From NCBI GenBank assembly GCA_016234955.1, contig JACRNN010000010.1:1-13919 (forward strand): a stretch of 13,919 nt of DNA, given 5' to 3'. The stretch is from Deltaproteobacteria bacterium. Its GTDB lineage: Bacteria; Desulfobacterota; GWC2-55-46. The notes under the pieces were generated by a model that did not search any database, had not been told where the DNA came from, and saw only the letters and a program-made list of their open reading frames with translations. Within the stretch, counting starts at the first letter, position 1, and each line of letters opens with the position of its first letter. The position numbers and the translations under genes are program-made. Positions 12,465 to 13,919 of this stretch are shown here, piece after piece.

Positions 12465-12577
12465 TCCCGCGGCCTGGAGGACAAGCGGGACTCGACCTCT
12501 CGCAGCACAGCGAGAGCGGGTACACGATGTAGTCTAAACGCCGGGATCGGCGGTTTCCATAGGCAAAGGCGCCCGGC
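12465..12577 (+). promoter_or_regulatory. Structured nirB leader with candidate antiterminator, partly ANTAR-like
   Basis: Hairpins in order: TCCCGC (12465-12470) with GCGGGA (12485-12490); CTCTCGC-AGCACA-GCGAGAG (12497-12516), a perfect 7-bp stem with a six-base loop that has A1 but A instead of G at position 4; and CGCCG-GGAT-CGGCG (12539-12552). The word AGGCAAAGGCGCC (12561-12573) is shared with ANTAR hairpin P2 of the amt leader, but here the loop AAAGGC is closed by only 3 bp. GCCGGG (12540-12545) can also pair with CCCGGC (12572-12577), which would disrupt the terminator. The layout is that of an attenuator; ANTAR control is possible but not shown. Confidence 0.5.
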
Positions 12578-12601
12578 AATTCCAGGGCGCCTTTCTGTTT
12601 T
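12565..12601 (+). terminator. Strong terminator directly before nirB (probable attenuator)
   Basis: AAAGGCGCCC (12565-12574) pairs perfectly over 10 bp with GGGCGCCTTT (12585-12594), with two more G-C pairs possible in the loop, followed by CTGTTTT. It ends 26 bp before the nirB ATG and 13 bp before its ribosome site, so no promoter fits between. Transcripts of nirB must pass through it. Confidence 0.85.
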
Positions 12602-12620
12602 ACAGAGAAAGGCAGGGGCT

Positions 12621-13919
12621 ATGAGAGAGAAAAAGGGCAGGGAAAAACTCGTTGTCATAGGCAACGGCATGGCCGGGAACGCCTGCGTGGAGGAGATACT
12701 CAAGCTGGCCCCGGAGAGGTACGAGATTACGGTATTCGGCAGAGAAAGGCACCCGAACTACAACCGGGTGCTCCTCTCCCACGTCCTTACCGGGGAGAAG
12801 ACCATCGGGGACATAACGCTCCATGACAGGGGCTGGTACGAAAAAAACGGCATAAGGCTCCACACCGCCTGCGCGGTCAGGGAGATAAGGAGGGGCAGCC
12901 GGCTCGTCGTGGCCGAAGGGGGTGTGGAGGCGCGCTACGACAAGCTCGTCTTCGCCACGGGCTCCCACCCGATAAACCTCTCGGTGCCGGGCAACGACAG
13001 GGAAGGCGTTGTCTCGTTCAGGGACATCGACGACTGCGAGAGGATAAGGGCGCTTTCCAGGACGGGCGGCAAGGCGGTGGTGATAGGAGGGGGCCTCCTC
13101 GGGCTCGAGGCGGCACGGGGGGTCCTGAGCCTGGGGATGGAGACCACGGTAGTGCACCTGATGGAGCGCCTCATGGAAAGGCAACTCGACGGGGCGGCCG
13201 CCGGCTTCCTCAGGGAGGATATCGAAAGGCTCGGCATCAGGGTCCTCCTTGGCAAGGAGACGGTGGAGATATTAGGAGACGGGAAGGTCTCTGCCGTAAA
13301 GTTCAAGGACGGTACGGAGGCCGAGGCCGATATCGTAGTCATGTCCGTGGGGATAGTCCCGAACAAGGCCCTTGCGGAGTCTTCAGGGATATACTGCCGG
13401 AAGGGGATAGTCGTCAGCGACTGCATGCAGACCTACGACCCGGCCGTATACTCCGTCGGCGAGTGCGTCGAGCACAGGGGGGCCACCTTCGGCCTCGTCG
13501 GGCCGATATTCGAGCAGGCACGGGTGCTCGCCAACCACCTGGCCGGGGACTGTCGCCTCGTATTCAAGCCCCAACACGTCTCCACAAGGCTTAAGATACC
13601 GGGCATAGACCTGTATTCCGCCGGCGTCGTAGACGAGGGCAAGGGCGCGGAATCCATCGAGTACATGGACAGGGGGGCAAGGGTCTACAAGAGGCTCTTG
13701 TTGAGGGACAACGTCCTCCGGGGCGTGGTGATGTACGGGGATACGGTGGACGCGCCGAGGCTCTTCACCGCGCTTGTCGAGTCCACGGACGTCTCTCAGA
13801 AGAGAAAGAGCCTGATGTTCGGGGACACCGCCGCCGGAGGCAAGGCCATCTCTTCCGTGGAGGCGATGCCGGATGACGCGATAGTGTGCGGTTGCAACGG
13901 AGTGACCAAGAAGATGATA
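12621..13919 (+). CDS. nirB: NirB-type nitrite reductase [NAD(P)H] large subunit, 5' part
   Basis: The frame runs off the right edge after 433 codons. NirB reduces nitrite to ammonium in the cytoplasm with NAD(P)H, through FAD, [2Fe-2S] and siroheme/[4Fe-4S] centres. Visible are an FAD-binding Rossmann motif V-I-G-N-G-M-A-G (12-19), N-Y-N-R-V-L-L-S typical of NirB/rubredoxin-reductase-like enzymes, F-A-T-G-S, a second NAD(P)-binding motif V-I-G-G-G-L-L-G (154-161), and C423-x-C425 in V-C-G-C-N-G-V, the start of the BFD-like [2Fe-2S] domain. The siroheme part should lie beyond the window. A related stand-alone or nitrate-reductase-linked FAD oxidoreductase with a BFD domain is the main alternative. 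AAAGG at 12608-12612 is the ribosome site. Placement after amt-glnK suggests an assimilatory role. Confidence 0.85.
   Translation, partial: MREKKGREKLVVIGNGMAGNACVEEILKLAPERYEITVFGRERHPNYNRVLLSHVLTGEKTIGDITLHDRGWYEKNGIRLHTACAVREIRRGSRLVVAEGGVEARYDKLVFATGSHPINLSVPGNDREGVVSFRDIDDCERIRALSRTGGKAVVIGGGLLGLEAARGVLSLGMETTVVHLMERLMERQLDGAAAGFLREDIERLGIRVLLGKETVEILGDGKVSAVKFKDGTEAEADIVVMSVGIVPNKALAESSGIYCRKGIVVSDCMQTYDPAVYSVGECVEHRGATFGLVGPIFEQARVLANHLAGDCRLVFKPQHVSTRLKIPGIDLYSAGVVDEGKGAESIEYMDRGARVYKRLLLRDNVLRGVVMYGDTVDAPRLFTALVESTDVSQKRKSLMFGDTAAGGKAISSVEAMPDDAIVCGCNGVTKKMI

Noticed and set aside
11869..12579. A 236-codon open frame on the minus strand across glnK and the nirB leader
   Set aside because: It overlaps a clear P-II gene and structured leader DNA and shows no recognisable domain.
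1..13919. tRNA or rRNA genes
   Set aside because: No cloverleaf with a T-loop GTTCRA-type arm and CCA-proximal stem, and no rRNA-like stretch, was recognised by eye in any gene-free interval.

Overview
The window looks like chromosomal DNA from a GC-rich free-living bacterium. Heavy use of AGG for Arg and ATA for Ile, the ispF-gltX-cysS order and the nitrogen gene cluster would fit a Desulfobacterota or Nitrospirota-like lineage. That placement is an impression from codon use and gene content, not an alignment result.

Layout. Positions 2-3240 (+) hold housekeeping genes: the 3' end of ispF, then gltX (TTG start) and cysS. Positions 3241-4167 are an insertion-like block: a REP-associated tyrosine transposase (RAYT, minus strand) flanked by five copies of a REP-type palindrome, each with a GTAG foot. 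A UvrD/PcrA helicase gene follows on the minus strand (4168-6348). It is divergent from glgA (glycogen synthase, 6604-8067), and a second palindromic repeat family sits between them. Positions 8068-8549 contain no gene but hold a long inverted repeat and a 228-bp MITE-like element with 20-bp terminal inverted repeats.

Positions 8550-13919 (+) form a nitrogen-control region: a response regulator with an RNA-binding ANTAR domain, a class I glutamine amidotransferase, an Amt ammonium transporter, a P-II protein, and the first 433 codons of a NirB-type nitrite reductase large subunit (cut by the window edge).

The most notable content is regulatory. Upstream of amt there is a sigma-54 promoter match (TGGCATTGAAGTTGCA), then two hairpins whose six-base loops (AACGGC and AAAGGC) both have the A1/G4 signature of ANTAR RNA targets, then an intrinsic terminator. 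The 5' arm of the terminator overlaps the second hairpin, so the two structures exclude each other. Upstream of nirB a strong terminator ends 26 bp before the ATG, with no room for another promoter, and shares the 13-mer AGGCAAAGGCGCC with the amt leader. A second sigma-54 match lies just before the ANTAR regulator gene. The inferred circuit is that nitrogen limitation drives sigma-54 transcription of the regulator and of amt-glnK, and the regulator, once active, binds the nascent leaders and lets polymerase read into amt-glnK and perhaps nirB. ANTAR antitermination of nitrogen genes is an established mechanism (NasR, NasT and Geobacter GnfR types); its occurrence here is inferred from sequence alone.
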